A DNA stretch of 64,000 nucleotides from Candidatus Obscuribacter phosphatis (GCA_001899315.1 MOYA01000001.1:1588599-1652598); one strand, 5' to 3'; counted from the stretch's first letter, positions 1 to 9,532 are shown. Notes: generated by a model from the letters alone, not told the origin. Numbers and translations: made by a program.

Positions 1-1
1 A

Positions 2-1135
2 AGACCGGTTATTGAACCAGCTATTAAGGCAGATGTTGAGCCATCGACAAATGAGAAATCTGCTAGTGCTGATTTAGAGGAAAAAAGAGAAGAAAGTAAA
101 TCAGTCAGCATTAATGCCTCTTCTTCAGACGCCGGTGTCAATCAAGCATCAAGCAATAATGCAAGTCAGCCTGAAGTAATGCAAACAAGCGATGCACTGG
201 CAGATTCTCTGGCAGTAGATAAACCACGAGCGATTGCAGATGCCTCCGCGGTTTCAAGAGGCAATGACTTTGTTCCAATAGATCTGACTCCGGTTCGCCT
301 GCCGGAGAGAGTGTCAACCTTCAACAATTTTGAGAACTTTAAAGCTCATGCTCTCTACAGATTGCCTGGGCGGGTGTTCTTCAACGCTTCAGTGGAGAAT
401 AGTCTGCGCTTCGAATTGAATACATTCCAGACTGATGGTCCGTACTTGTCCGACATGATTTACAGGGTTCTTCCCAACGTCAACCTCGGCTATGCCTTGA
501 GTAAGAGAACCAGGGTTTCTGCCAACTATTTCTTCTTCAGAGATCAGTACGATAAACGCGATTCCAGTCTTTCTAGAAATATTCATTCGGTTGGTGGACA
601 GCTACAACATGATGTTCCCATCAATCAAAAGACCCAACTGACCTTCACGCTCTTCCCTCGCGCCCTCTTTATCAACACGGTAAATGCTCCATCAGTAGCC
701 TTCTACGACATCATTCCCTCTGCCACGATAAGTCGACGCGTAGGTATGAGTGGTGTCATATACGGTAGCGTGCTCGGACAGATACGTTTCAGAGATCCTT
801 TCTCAAATTTCCAGGAAGGCGACCAATTCTACTCAGCAGGTGGAGTTTGGAGAAAGGGTCCGTGGTCTTATCTCTTTGATACCACCTTAGTCACTAACTT
901 TGGCAATAGAAGATTGAGGGGCGGTCCGAACAACCAGGTAATTATTATTACCGGAGAAGTAGGAAGAAGACTAAATCCAAGACTTCCAGTCACTGCATTT
1001 GTCAGAGCCGAACCAATTTTCAATATGGGCGCCAATGGAGCTCCCGGCTTTTCAGGATTTAACTTCCGCGTATTTGGTGGATTGAGAGCCGAGATAGCCA
1101 AGCCGGCAATCTTCCCAATCAAGCTGAAAGGATAA
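2..1135 (+). CDS. C-terminal part of an outer-membrane beta-barrel-like protein (5' end outside window)
   Basis: The frame is open from base 2 with no stop before 1133-1135, so the gene begins upstream and 377 residues are visible. The first ~80 are a Ser/Glu/Ala/Asn-rich linker without predicted fold. The next ~300 alternate polar and aromatic/hydrophobic residues in short strands, as in outer-membrane barrels (for example around RLPGRVFF and the later FRVFGGLRAEI). It ends in KLKG rather than the C-terminal aromatic residue typical of BamA-inserted porins. The stop lies only 4 bp from the end of the convergent gene at 1140. No named family was recognised; the linker-plus-barrel build recalls the LptD-like gene starting at 61861. 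The barrel call is inferred from residue pattern only. Confidence 0.6.
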   Translation, partial: RPVIEPAIKADVEPSTNEKSASADLEEKREESKSVSINASSSDAGVNQASSNNASQPEVMQTSDALADSLAVDKPRAIADASAVSRGNDFVPIDLTPVRLPERVSTFNNFENFKAHALYRLPGRVFFNASVENSLRFELNTFQTDGPYLSDMIYRVLPNVNLGYALSKRTRVSANYFFFRDQYDKRDSSLSRNIHSVGGQLQHDVPINQKTQLTFTLFPRALFINTVNAPSVAFYDIIPSATISRRVGMSGVIYGSVLGQIRFRDPFSNFQEGDQFYSAGGVWRKGPWSYLFDTTLVTNFGNRRLRGGPNNQVIIITGEVGRRLNPRLPVTAFVRAEPIFNMGANGAPGFSGFNFRVFGGLRAEIAKPAIFPIKLKG

Positions 1136-1139
1136 GCAA

Positions 1140-1736
1140 CTAGTTGCCTGAGTTATTACGGCGATAGGTGGCGATTATGCCGCCTGGCTTGTGTGCTGGC
1201 GGTAAGGCACTGCCGTAGCTCGCCTGGTAACTATCAGAGCCCGAATAAGTTCTTTCACTCATCCTAGTTGGGCTCGGAGTGTTTCCGTAGGTTTGCACGA
1301 AGTAAGAATCAGGCTTATTGGCGAGATCCTTTTCGTGAGCCCGCTCCACCGACTGATCGCTGGCAATTCGCCGCATCGTAGCATTTTGGCTAGCTTGATA
1401 GTTGGCAAATTGAGGAACTTGAGCGTTCCTATACCAGCGTCTTCGCCCACGGTACCCGCGAGCACCGGCTGGAAATCCCGACTCGGAATTCCAGTCACCC
1501 CAAGTGGCTTCTGAATTAGTACCGCCATGCTGGGCTTCCGAATTCCAGCCACCCCATTTCGCCTCTGAATTCCAACCACCCCATTTTGCTTCCGAATTCG
1601 TCCCGCCCCATTGCGCCTCGGAACTCCAGCCGCCCCAGCCGGCTTCCGACTCGCTAATAGCTGGGAGGACGGCAAAGGAGAAAGACAAAACAGCGCCGGT
1701 ACTGTATGTGAGAATTTTGGAGAGATTTCTTTTCAT
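1140..1736 (-). CDS. Secreted protein with six tandem Trp/Gly-rich nonapeptide repeats
   Basis: 198 residues. An N-terminal signal peptide (about 1-32: Lys/Arg, then a hydrophobic stretch ending near AISESEA) is followed by six perfect-length nine-residue repeats at 33-86 with consensus x-W-G-G-(W/T)-N-S-E-A. A short Arg/Tyr-rich stretch (GYRGRRRWYRN, ~94-104) and a ~95-residue Ser/Tyr/Gln-rich tail follow. There is no second membrane segment, so the product should be periplasmic or released. It lies downstream of the CHAT gene on the same strand with a 46-bp gap and may be co-transcribed. I do not recognise a family. Adhesin, matrix or cell-surface repeat roles are possible but unproven. Confidence 0.75.
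   Translation of the reverse strand: MKRNLSKILTYSTGAVLSFSFAVLPAISESEAGWGGWSSEAQWGGTNSEAKWGGWNSEAKWGGWNSEAQHGGTNSEATWGDWNSESGFPAGARGYRGRRRWYRNAQVPQFANYQASQNATMRRIASDQSVERAHEKDLANKPDSYFVQTYGNTPSPTRMSERTYSGSDSYQASYGSALPPAHKPGGIIATYRRNNSGN
1479..1640 (-). repeat. Six tandem 27-bp in-frame coding repeats
   Basis: 162 bp made of six 27-bp units that encode the nine-residue repeats of the secreted protein at 1140-1736. Units 3 and 4 encode the same peptide; units 2 and 5 carry Thr in place of the second Trp; unit 6 diverges (WGDWNSES). All units keep the reading frame, so copy-number change would lengthen or shorten the protein without a frameshift. Confidence 0.9.
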
Positions 1737-1782
1737 GAGCGTACACCTCTCAGACCCTCAGCTTTATTCCCCGAAACCGCTT

Positions 1783-4700
1783 CTATTTATGTTCGCCAAT
1801 TAACTGAAAGGCGGCCCAATACCTTGGATTAGCTCGAATCTTAGTACCATCCTTGGCTGGAGGAAATTTCATATCTTTCTCCATAAAGTTAACGGTTTTA
1901 AGTTGAGCTTCGCGCAGAGCTACCGCCTTGTCTTTTCCGCTCAAGAAACTTTGATAGAAGGCACTCATCTGAAATTCTGTCATCACATCGTCGACATTCC
2001 AGAGACTGACAATAATGGAAGGTGTACCAGCCAGGAGAAAAGCTCTGGAAAGTCCAGCAACCCCATCCCCAGTAATTCTGCCTCTACCGGTTTGACAGGC
2101 CGAGAGTGTGATTAATCTTGCCTTGAGAGGGGGAAGCTTAAGAATATCTCTCACTGTGAATAGACCATCATCATTTGTACTGCATGCCAGAAGCACTGAA
2201 GAGTCCATAGGTCTATCTTGGTCAATCAGTCCATGGGTGGCAAGGTGGATCACTTCCGACTTGGGACCAAGCTCCCGCAAATTAGTCCTCGAAGCATCGG
2301 CGCCTGTCTTCAATACTGCACCAGCACCAAAAAGCTCAGCAATCTTCTTCGCCTCGCGCTCACTGTAAGGAAGGGGCGGAATACCAAGATCGCTCCTCAT
2401 AGTCGGGTTGCCAAAAACCAACATGTTGGCAGGTTTGCCGCTTAGAGATTGAGCCAGCTTATGGGTGCCGCGAAAGACGCCAATCGCCGGAACGACCGCA
2501 AGAGTATGCGATTCTATGAATAAGTTTCCCTTCACATCGGTCAATGCGGCAAATGGCACATTGTAAAGAGCGCCATGCGGAACAACCGTAACTACCTTTG
2601 CAGGTTCGGAAGGAAGAAGTCCTTCAATAGGAGAAATAAGGAGCTTATGAAGTTCCTGCAAATTTCTCTGCCGCCGCTCGTTTGAAGCCTGTAAGTCAGT
2701 CAACGACTGCGGAGGAGAAATTATAGAATCATAGGTCTTAGCCACCAGATTATTGAGATCTCGAGATGAAATAGAGAGAGGTAAAGCTGTCTTCACCTGC
2801 CCGCCTTCCACCACAAAGACGAATATACTGTCACCAGCTGAATAATACTCAACTATAGTGCTGTCCGATTCAATGGCAAGCTGTTTCAACTCAGCCTTGT
2901 CCGGAGCTTTCGCCGAAGCTTCCGAGGTTATAGAATCACCTTCCACTACCTGGACTTTAGGAACTATCTCGACAGCTCGATCCGAACCACCTACTTTCTT
3001 TGAAAGAGCGCCAATCTCAGTCAGTTTCAGGTGCTCTTCCGAATTTGAGGTAGAGACAGTACTGAGTCCCTGTTTACGTCCTTCGAGCAGATCTAGAAAG
3101 GCTCTTGCTCTGCCTCTTTCTGCAATCTCCAGAGCATCATCAAAGCGATTACTTTTCACCAAAAGCGTAACCAAAGACTGAAAGCAAGCGCCACGTAAGT
3201 CCAGTGTGTGCGTTTTTGAATCGTCTCTGGTATGTTTTGCTTTTTCCTTCTCAAACAAGCTGATCGCCTTGAAATAGTACGTCTCTGCATCTTTGAGATT
3301 GTTCAATATTTGATTTGCCGCACCTAAACCATACGAGCATTCCCATTGCAGGTCGATAATCCCAGAATCAACCGCCAAAGGTTGGGCTTTCTTGAAATAA
3401 GACAGTGCATTTGAAGCCAACTGCATAGCCTTATCATCATTGACTTGCTTGTCCGCACGATTAGCCACACCTGCCAGATTCAGCGATGTCAATCCGAGAC
3501 CATTCAATGCTCTAATCTGTCCCTTGCGGTCACTTACATCTTCAAAGTCCTGAAGAGCGATCTTGAATTCATCCAATGCTTTGCTATAGCTATCTTCAAA
3601 TCTATTGAGAAACTGAGCATGGTTGAAATAGACATAGCCAGCCAGTCTTTTGAACTCAAGTGAATCTTTTTGTTCTTTACCAAGATCCTTCATAGCATTC
3701 TCAAGCTCAGCAAATTTTTTCTGGTAAAGATCCAACTTACCGGAGTCAAGATAAAGACAAGCAAGACTATTCATAACTGCGAGCGATTTAAGCTGATTCC
3801 CATGCGAACTAAACTTTCTGAAAGCCTGTTCGTAATACTCGCTTGCAGCCGAGTACTGACCTAATTCTCTATAGCACATAGCAATTGAATTCAAGGTCTC
3901 GCCAGGCAGCTCTTTATCTTCCAAAGTCTGCCCGGACAACTTGCTGTTTATCTCCAGAAAGCGCTTGAGCGCCTTATCTATAGCGCCCTCAAGATAATAA
4001 TCATAGGCAAGCTCAAACTGATTTTCTAAGACCAAGCTATTCTCAGAAAGGCTTAAAGCCAACTTAGCAGAGTCACCATGAAAGCGCTGCGCCTCTGCAA
4101 AATTACCGATGTCGGCATAAGCTGAGCCTAGTCTAGACAATACTAAGGCAAGACTATGTTTATCATCTTCTTGGTCAAAAATCTCGTGGGCTTTATTTAG
4201 CTCTGTAAGAGCTTCATTTGGCTTACCATAGGCGAGCAAGTCGTTGGAAAGATTGAGAAGAGCCTTGCCTTCTCTCAAAGGCTCTCCGCAATTCAGGAAA
4301 ACTGCTGCCGATTTGCGGTATGCGGTGATAGCACCGGCGATATCACCTGCTAGTTCCTTCAGTTCGGCCAGAGCAAGGTTCACTTCACCGACCAGCGACT
4401 CCTGATCATTATCTCCAAGCAACTTGAGCGCGCTTTCAGCCTCGGCTATAGCCTCTTTCAGTTTCCCCTCGCTCTTCAATATTTTTGAGATATTTAGACG
4501 CGCTTGAGCTTCTAAAACATAATCGTTTGATTTAGCGGCACAGTCTTTGCTCTTTTCAAAGTAACCGCGGGCATCTTCATAGCGTCTGGCAAAAATAGCA
4601 TTGGTGCCAAGATTGGAATAAGTCAAAGCCTCCAACTTGAGAGAACCAGTTTCACGAGCTATATTCAGACACTCTCCATAAAATTTCTCAGCCGCTGCAA

Positions 4701-5031
4701 AATCTTTCTTAAAGCCATACACCATGGCAATAGCACTAATGTCTTTGAATACATCAGCTGGTTTAGCAATGCTGCGATCAATAGCCAGAGTCTCTTCAAG
4801 GAAAGGCAGAGCATCGTCAAATCTTCTTTTCTCAGCAAGATATTGACCGAGCTGATACAGTGCTAAACCGAGATCACTCTTTTTGCCAGAACTTCTTAGT
4901 TTTTCTATTTTTGAGCGCAGCCCCGCCTCTTCGTCGCCTTGGGCAAATGTAAGGCTGGCAGATAGACTCAGGGTAAGGGCGAGAAAAACTGCAACTTTCC
5001 TTGAAAGTCCTGCCACACGCGAAAAATACAT
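1783..5031 (-). CDS. Exported TPR-CHAT domain protein (predicted caspase-like cysteine protease)
   Basis: 1082 residues. A signal peptide (~1-30, ending SLTFAQ) precedes about 600 residues of tetratricopeptide repeats, with recurring helix pairs such as ALYQLGQYLAEKRRFDDA and AYADIGNFAEAQRF. The C-terminal ~300 residues form a CHAT domain (caspase HetF-associated with TPRs). The catalytic dyad is visible: His933 in HLATHG and Cys979 in LSACQTG. CHAT proteins of this build are thought to cleave proteins, with the TPRs acting as sensor or scaffold; the substrate here is unknown. The signal peptide places it outside the cytoplasm, unlike gasdermin- or Cas-linked CHAT proteases. It follows the FecR-like gene with a 21-bp gap and is probably in the same operon. 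Confidence 0.9.
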   Translation of the reverse strand: MYFSRVAGLSRKVAVFLALTLSLSASLTFAQGDEEAGLRSKIEKLRSSGKKSDLGLALYQLGQYLAEKRRFDDALPFLEETLAIDRSIAKPADVFKDISAIAMVYGFKKDFAAAEKFYGECLNIARETGSLKLEALTYSNLGTNAIFARRYEDARGYFEKSKDCAAKSNDYVLEAQARLNISKILKSEGKLKEAIAEAESALKLLGDNDQESLVGEVNLALAELKELAGDIAGAITAYRKSAAVFLNCGEPLREGKALLNLSNDLLAYGKPNEALTELNKAHEIFDQEDDKHSLALVLSRLGSAYADIGNFAEAQRFHGDSAKLALSLSENSLVLENQFELAYDYYLEGAIDKALKRFLEINSKLSGQTLEDKELPGETLNSIAMCYRELGQYSAASEYYEQAFRKFSSHGNQLKSLAVMNSLACLYLDSGKLDLYQKKFAELENAMKDLGKEQKDSLEFKRLAGYVYFNHAQFLNRFEDSYSKALDEFKIALQDFEDVSDRKGQIRALNGLGLTSLNLAGVANRADKQVNDDKAMQLASNALSYFKKAQPLAVDSGIIDLQWECSYGLGAANQILNNLKDAETYYFKAISLFEKEKAKHTRDDSKTHTLDLRGACFQSLVTLLVKSNRFDDALEIAERGRARAFLDLLEGRKQGLSTVSTSNSEEHLKLTEIGALSKKVGGSDRAVEIVPKVQVVEGDSITSEASAKAPDKAELKQLAIESDSTIVEYYSAGDSIFVFVVEGGQVKTALPLSISSRDLNNLVAKTYDSIISPPQSLTDLQASNERRQRNLQELHKLLISPIEGLLPSEPAKVVTVVPHGALYNVPFAALTDVKGNLFIESHTLAVVPAIGVFRGTHKLAQSLSGKPANMLVFGNPTMRSDLGIPPLPYSEREAKKIAELFGAGAVLKTGADASRTNLRELGPKSEVIHLATHGLIDQDRPMDSSVLLACSTNDDGLFTVRDILKLPPLKARLITLSACQTGRGRITGDGVAGLSRAFLLAGTPSIIVSLWNVDDVMTEFQMSAFYQSFLSGKDKAVALREAQLKTVNFMEKDMKFPPAKDGTKIRANPRYWAAFQLIGEHK

Positions 5032-5052
5032 GTTACTCCTTGAAGCTTACAG

Positions 5053-6054
5053 CTAATTTGAGCCCAATTGCGGTCTTTTCTCTGAGCCGTGTTCCGAACC
5101 GTGTTCCAAACCGTGTTCAAAACCCTGGGCGCCATTCATGTAGTTTAGCACCGCTGCCATTTTGGCTAGGTCTCCAAGAATTCTTCGCTCTCTAACTCCA
5201 CTTACTTTGGTTTGCAAATCGACCAATAGAGTCATTTTGTCTAAAGCCGATTCCAAGCTAAACTCACTCACAGCCATACATTTGTCTTCTAGTAAAGCGA
5301 AGTGGCGCCTTGCCACCCCATCGCGGGGTCTTAGCTCAGATCGACTGAGAGCATGATCAGAACTAACCAGTTCATGCCCAACCTTGAGAGCCATTGCCCT
5401 CGGCTCATGCTTAACAGACTCAAAAGATTGGCCATTCAGGCTGGCGCTAACTTCCGAGCCATGAATTCTTACCTTAATGCCTTCCCCTAAGCCTGATAGA
5501 TTGAGCACCCTCAAGATGCCATCTTCATACCGAATAATAACCTCGGCATCTGAATCTATCGAGATGTCGCCACGGGGCGTGGTCACTATTGCTAAATGAG
5601 CAGGGCGCCGCACACTGACCAAAAGTGTCCCTTCACTGAGGTGAATGGCAGCTGGTTGCGGTCTTTCGTATTGAGCGCCGGGCAAATGCTTGACCATGAT
5701 TCCATCTTCTGTCTCAGAGCGCGGATCTTTAAAGTTGAAGTCAATCTTTTTGACTGCATTAGCCGGATTGAGAATTGGCGCCGAGACACCAAGCGGAGCC
5801 ACCATCGACGCATTAGTGTAATCGGTGGGTACTAAAGGTAACGTGAAGTCGGTACGTGGCGGCGGCAAAACCGGGAATACCGGAAAGACAGGCTGGGTCT
5901 GAACTGGAACCACCGGAATGACAGGAGCACTGACTACCGGCGGCGGAGCAGAAGGAAAAGAAGGACTGACAGACTGAGCCAAAGCCGCTCCAGGAGCGCC
6001 AAAGATTGCAAGAAGCAGCAAGTTTACCGAAACAGCTTTGAGTTTACTCTGCAT
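5053..6054 (-). CDS. Secreted FecR-like domain protein with Pro-rich N-terminus
   Basis: 333 residues from the ATG at 6052-6054; a TTG four codons upstream is the alternative. A signal peptide (ending PGAALAQ) is followed by a Pro/Val-rich region (~25-75). A FecR-like beta-rich segment follows (~125-210, with LLVSVRRPAHLAIVTTPRGDI and DAEVIIRYEDGILRVLNL), comparable to the FecR domains found beside CHAT and sigma genes in cyanobacteria. The C-terminal ~80 residues are helical, and the extreme C-terminus carries a short EHGxEHGSEHGSE repeat. FecR domains often sense or transmit signals across the envelope; a direct link to the sigma-like protein upstream in this block is inferred. Annotation as FecR-like is moderate. 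Confidence 0.65.
   Translation of the reverse strand: MQSKLKAVSVNLLLLAIFGAPGAALAQSVSPSFPSAPPPVVSAPVIPVVPVQTQPVFPVFPVLPPPRTDFTLPLVPTDYTNASMVAPLGVSAPILNPANAVKKIDFNFKDPRSETEDGIMVKHLPGAQYERPQPAAIHLSEGTLLVSVRRPAHLAIVTTPRGDISIDSDAEVIIRYEDGILRVLNLSGLGEGIKVRIHGSEVSASLNGQSFESVKHEPRAMALKVGHELVSSDHALSRSELRPRDGVARRHFALLEDKCMAVSEFSLESALDKMTLLVDLQTKVSGVRERRILGDLAKMAAVLNYMNGAQGFEHGLEHGSEHGSEKRPQLGSN
5087..5122 (-). repeat. Three tandem 12-bp coding repeats
   Basis: Three adjacent 12-bp units (plus-strand consensus ccgtgttccRaa, third unit slightly diverged) encode the E-H-G-(L/S) repeats at the C-terminus of the FecR-like protein. The unit is a multiple of three and keeps the frame. Confidence 0.85.
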
Positions 6055-6113
6055 CACTGCACCCAATCTGAAAAGTAGCTCTATCTACCAGTCTATCGCC
6101 AAAATTAGTCGGA

Positions 6114-7370
6114 TCAGTTTTTCTTCAATAGGACAGTATTGAGAGCTTGCTCTACATCTAGTCTCAATTCGGTTGCCGTTTGATACCTGTCATCAGGTTC
6201 TTTTTTGAGCAACTTGGAAATAATCGGCTCAAAAGGATTGCCGACCTCAAGAATATCCGGGCGCACTGATGAAATCGGAGGCGCATCCTCAAGCAAATGT
6301 TTCATCAATATCGATTCTGCAGACTCGCCCTCGAACGGCACTTTGCCCGTGAGCATCTCAAACATCATAATGCCAATGGCATAGAGATCTGTTCTGATAT
6401 CAATGGGGCGATCCTTAAGCTGCTCGGGGGCAATATATTCCGGTGTTCCGACCATTCTTCCGGTCTTGGTTAGACGTTTGCTGCCGTGCACTAAGTTAGA
6501 GATCCCGAAGTCAACAATTTTGACCCAATCAGGTCGGTCTGATTTATGCTGCAGCAAGACATTATCCGGCTTCAAATCTCTATGGATAATTCCCATACTA
6601 TGGGCTTCTTGCAAGCCGCGACACATTTGAACAATGATATTGCCTGTAGTAGCATATGGCAAAGCCCCCTGACTATGTATCTTGTCGGCAAGAGCTTCAC
6701 CCTTGATGTATTCCATAACCAAATATGGTTCTTTGCCGCCAATCGAACCCACATCGTAAACAGAAACAATATTGGGATGATTGAGCTTAGCCGTCAGTTT
6801 GCATTCACGTTCAAATCTTTCAATCGAGTTTTTGTTGCTCAAAAGCCAGCCTTGCATGACTTTGATAACAACAGTACGCTCCATCTGCACATGGTTGGCC
6901 TTATAGACAACGGCCATGCCGCCTTCACCAAGCACGTTCTGAATTAGATACTTGCCATCGATGGTCTTGCCAATCAAAGCAGAATAGGGACCATCCGCCT
7001 CTTCATCGTCATCGAAATCTCCCGGTCCGGCAGTCAACTCAGCCGGTTGAGAATATTTGCTGACGTCTACGGTGTCACCGCCAAGTTCAGCCGCAGTCGG
7101 ATTAGCAACTCTCGGTGCGGTGGGCAAGGCTTCAGGAGTCGTCGTAATCTTTACAGGCTGACCCTTTAAGACTTCCAAAGAACTTCTATCAAAGGCGCAA
7201 AAATTGGCATAACCTGGAAAAAACCTGCCGCAGACATTACAGATTTTGCGAACGTCTCCACCTGTGCGCGCTAAAGTAAGATCAGTCCCATCATAGCCGC
7301 AAAATTTGGCCGCGCGAGGCAATTGCTTACCGCAAGTGGGACAGACTACAAAGGCTGCATCCTGACTCAT
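6114..7370 (-). CDS. Serine/threonine protein kinase with N-terminal double zinc-ribbon-like segments
   Basis: 418 residues. Two short Cys-containing ribbons open the protein (C10xxC13 with C24; C44xxC47 with C58). In each the usual fourth Cys is replaced by Asp in a CxxD context, so zinc binding is uncertain. After an acidic linker a complete Hanks-type kinase domain spans ~138-413: glycine loop GEGGMA at 148-153, Lys170, catalytic HRDLKPDN at 263-270 and DFG at 287-289. No membrane segment or PASTA domain follows, so it is probably cytosolic. Its ATG overlaps the stop of the upstream zinc-ribbon gene (TAATG), implying coupled translation. Targets are unknown; neighbouring FecR, CHAT and sigma-like proteins are candidates by context. 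Confidence 0.93.
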   Translation of the reverse strand: MSQDAAFVVCPTCGKQLPRAAKFCGYDGTDLTLARTGGDVRKICNVCGRFFPGYANFCAFDRSSLEVLKGQPVKITTTPEALPTAPRVANPTAAELGGDTVDVSKYSQPAELTAGPGDFDDDEEADGPYSALIGKTIDGKYLIQNVLGEGGMAVVYKANHVQMERTVVIKVMQGWLLSNKNSIERFERECKLTAKLNHPNIVSVYDVGSIGGKEPYLVMEYIKGEALADKIHSQGALPYATTGNIIVQMCRGLQEAHSMGIIHRDLKPDNVLLQHKSDRPDWVKIVDFGISNLVHGSKRLTKTGRMVGTPEYIAPEQLKDRPIDIRTDLYAIGIMMFEMLTGKVPFEGESAESILMKHLLEDAPPISSVRPDILEVGNPFEPIISKLLKKEPDDRYQTATELRLDVEQALNTVLLKKN

Positions 7371-8137
7371 TACTTACCTCCGGGAATGCCGGGTAATAGA
7401 GGCAGAGAAATTGGTTTATCAAGCCCGAGACAGTTGAGTCTATCTTTAGCCATCTCGATTTTCTGCAAAAGAGTGCGGCAGCCTGGGGCACTAAGGCGCA
7501 ACCTATATGCAGGCAAGGACAAATTTGTTGAATAAAAGACGCCACGGTTTGAGGTTTGCCCGGCCACATATTCCTTCCTGTCTAATGACTCTAAAAGTAC
7601 ACCAGCATTGGGTTTATCTGAAAAGACAAGTAGCCCCTGACTCGGAATTTGACTGGCAAGATAAACATGGCTAAGAAGGGTTGAACCTAGAAGAAATGGC
7701 ATTGCCAAGCCCGAAACCAAGCCCAAAATAATAAAGAGGTCAGGACGCGTCGTTGCCTTAGCCGGTACAGGCAGAGCCGGCAAAGCCACTTGAGACTGGC
7801 GAGAAGAGGAAATATTTATAGGCGATGACTGCGATGACGAAGAAGACGGCGCAGATAGCGAATTGAGATCGTCGTTAAACTTTGCCAAAGCCTCGGCTGA
7901 GGTCTTACGAGTTTGAAAGATCTCAATGTCCGAACCGCAAAACACGCAATATCTATTATTCAGTTCATCAGAGCGCCCGCAAGAATTACAAGAGCGCTTC
8001 TTGACTCCTCGCGCTTGCCTGAGAGCTTCCACAGATGAAGAGAGGACCTTGCCGCATTGGGCGCAGAAGGACATGTCGGAGCTATTTACCGCCCCACAAC
8101 TCTTACAATCTACCGATGTTGCCGCACCCGCTTGCAT
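7370..8137 (-). CDS. Zinc-ribbon membrane protein, partner of the adjacent kinase
   Basis: 255 residues. Two four-Cys zinc ribbons lie at the N-terminus (CKSCG...CAQCG at ~11-28 and CNSCG...CVFCG at ~50-68). A Ser-rich linker follows, then one transmembrane helix (~130-155, LFIILGLVSGLAMPFLLG). About 95 residues lie beyond the membrane with the feel of a carboxypeptidase-regulatory or PEGA-like beta fold (NAGVLLESLDRKEYVAG, GVFYSTNLSLPAYRLRL). It overlaps the kinase gene by one base (TAATG), and the shared zinc-ribbon style suggests a two-gene signalling unit with a membrane sensor and a soluble kinase. That pairing is inferred. Confidence 0.8.
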   Translation of the reverse strand: MQAGAATSVDCKSCGAVNSSDMSFCAQCGKVLSSSVEALRQARGVKKRSCNSCGRSDELNNRYCVFCGSDIEIFQTRKTSAEALAKFNDDLNSLSAPSSSSSQSSPINISSSRQSQVALPALPVPAKATTRPDLFIILGLVSGLAMPFLLGSTLLSHVYLASQIPSQGLLVFSDKPNAGVLLESLDRKEYVAGQTSNRGVFYSTNLSLPAYRLRLSAPGCRTLLQKIEMAKDRLNCLGLDKPISLPLLPGIPGGK

Positions 8138-8194
8138 GAGCCGATTGTACCCAATTGGAGGCTATGAGGGCAACATTGTCGAGAGCATATAGCC

Positions 8195-9466
8195 TCAATC
8201 AAGAACTTCAAGGTCGGCAACGAGGTCCTTGGTTGACTCGGCTAGATTGGCAACCTCTAGGAGACCAAGAGCTTCATTAATAGCATCGACACCACTCTCA
8301 GATGAGCTATGAGTGGCATAGGCCGGCTTGAGAGAAAGTTGCTGGAAGGCCATGCCAATCTCTTCAACTGAAGCACAGACAAAACCTTGGACTACTTCAC
8401 CGCGACTTTTCTTGATTACCGAAGCCAAATCGACGGCAACTTGATTAGAGACCAGTTGCTTAACTGCTTCGATGCTTGAGACACCTTTGATTATTTTCTC
8501 TATAAGCTGATTGGCTCTAGCCGGCACAGTCTTACCCTTTAGTTCTAGGGCTAGAGCCTCGTTAAGAAGAGTGGATTTGAAGTATGGAGAAGCAATTTGC
8601 CCACCGCAGGTGGCTCCAGTTCTCTCAACCAGCAAACGCAGCTCTTCTCTAGAAAGCCGCTCAAATCGCACTTTCAGCCTATCTACAATCTTCTCTACGC
8701 GCTCATTCCAAATAGATGCATCCTGTAGAACTTGCTTCAGCTGCCTGGCAGAGAGAATGCGAAACTCATCAAGCATGGCGCAAGTTTGCTCCGACCATGA
8801 AGAACAAATGTAAGAAAAAATCTGCTTCCGGCGTGCTGAGATAAGTTTCTCTGAACCATTGAGCAGCTCTTGAATATCGGCTTTTGGGTCAGTCAAACGA
8901 CTGGTCTGGGGCAATTTAACGATTGGCTTAGCCAAGAGTTCGACTAGGCAAGAAGCAAAATCGAAAGCGCCCTCCGGCTTCAAATCACTGAAAGCATAAG
9001 CGACCCTGTCATCTTGAGATGAGCGACAAGCTTCTTCGGTCTTCATCCACACGCCGGCGCCAATAAAGCCAAGCACCTGCCCCTTAAACTGCATATCGTT
9101 TGTCAGGTCCACCACCATGGTACCCAAACTGAGATACTGAGAGCCAATCAAAGCCCTATCAATGCTTACTTTGCCTTCGGCATCCAAAGCTCGCACATCA
9201 ATACGGTGCCCGTTGACAACAATATCACTGACCCCAACAGAAGCACAAAGATTTGCTGAACTGCACATCGCAGCAGATTCATCTATCAAAATGTCCAACT
9301 CAGGATCTAAAGAGTAGACCAGGTTCTCAACAACCAGCCTAGCTAATTCATCATTAAAAGCCCTGCCCGAGGCTCGCTTCTGGGTCATTCTCACCTGTTC
9401 AGGACTGAGCGATACAGCCCCGTTTGAGGGATCGCTGGCTAGGTCCAGATTTGAAAGGTTATTCAT
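8195..9466 (-). CDS. Protein of unknown function, possible remote DUF1822-like protein
   Basis: 423 residues with no signal peptide or membrane helix. The N-terminal half has a helical segment (FNDELARLVVENLVYSL) then a beta-rich part (SDIVVNGHRIDVRAL through TMVVDLTNDMQFKGQVLGFI). This layout resembles DUF1822 proteins that sit beside sigma-like genes in cyanobacteria, but key DUF1822 motifs are not clear enough to assign it. The C-terminal half is helical with many charged residues. An AGGAG ribosome binding site lies just upstream of the ATG at 9464-9466. It follows the sigma-HhH gene by 66 bp on the same strand. Function cannot be stated. Confidence 0.75.
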   Translation of the reverse strand: MNNLSNLDLASDPSNGAVSLSPEQVRMTQKRASGRAFNDELARLVVENLVYSLDPELDILIDESAAMCSSANLCASVGVSDIVVNGHRIDVRALDAEGKVSIDRALIGSQYLSLGTMVVDLTNDMQFKGQVLGFIGAGVWMKTEEACRSSQDDRVAYAFSDLKPEGAFDFASCLVELLAKPIVKLPQTSRLTDPKADIQELLNGSEKLISARRKQIFSYICSSWSEQTCAMLDEFRILSARQLKQVLQDASIWNERVEKIVDRLKVRFERLSREELRLLVERTGATCGGQIASPYFKSTLLNEALALELKGKTVPARANQLIEKIIKGVSSIEAVKQLVSNQVAVDLASVIKKSRGEVVQGFVCASVEEIGMAFQQLSLKPAYATHSSSESGVDAINEALGLLEVANLAESTKDLVADLEVLD

Positions 9467-9532
9467 GGGAGGCTCCTAGATTTATGGAGGTCGCACTATC
9501 TTGTGGCAATCTCAACGGCAAGCTCGAAAAAA

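Noticed and set aside
1479-1640. CRISPR-like array
   Set aside because: The 27-bp repeats are contiguous, without spacers, and are coding in frame.
1259-1675. 138-residue minus-strand frame inside the repeat protein gene
   Set aside because: It is an alternate frame of the 27-bp repeats; the frame with the signal peptide is the better gene.
7323-7535. 70-residue plus-strand frame across the kinase / zinc-ribbon junction
   Set aside because: It is a shadow of the two genes on the opposite strand, whose motifs are clear.
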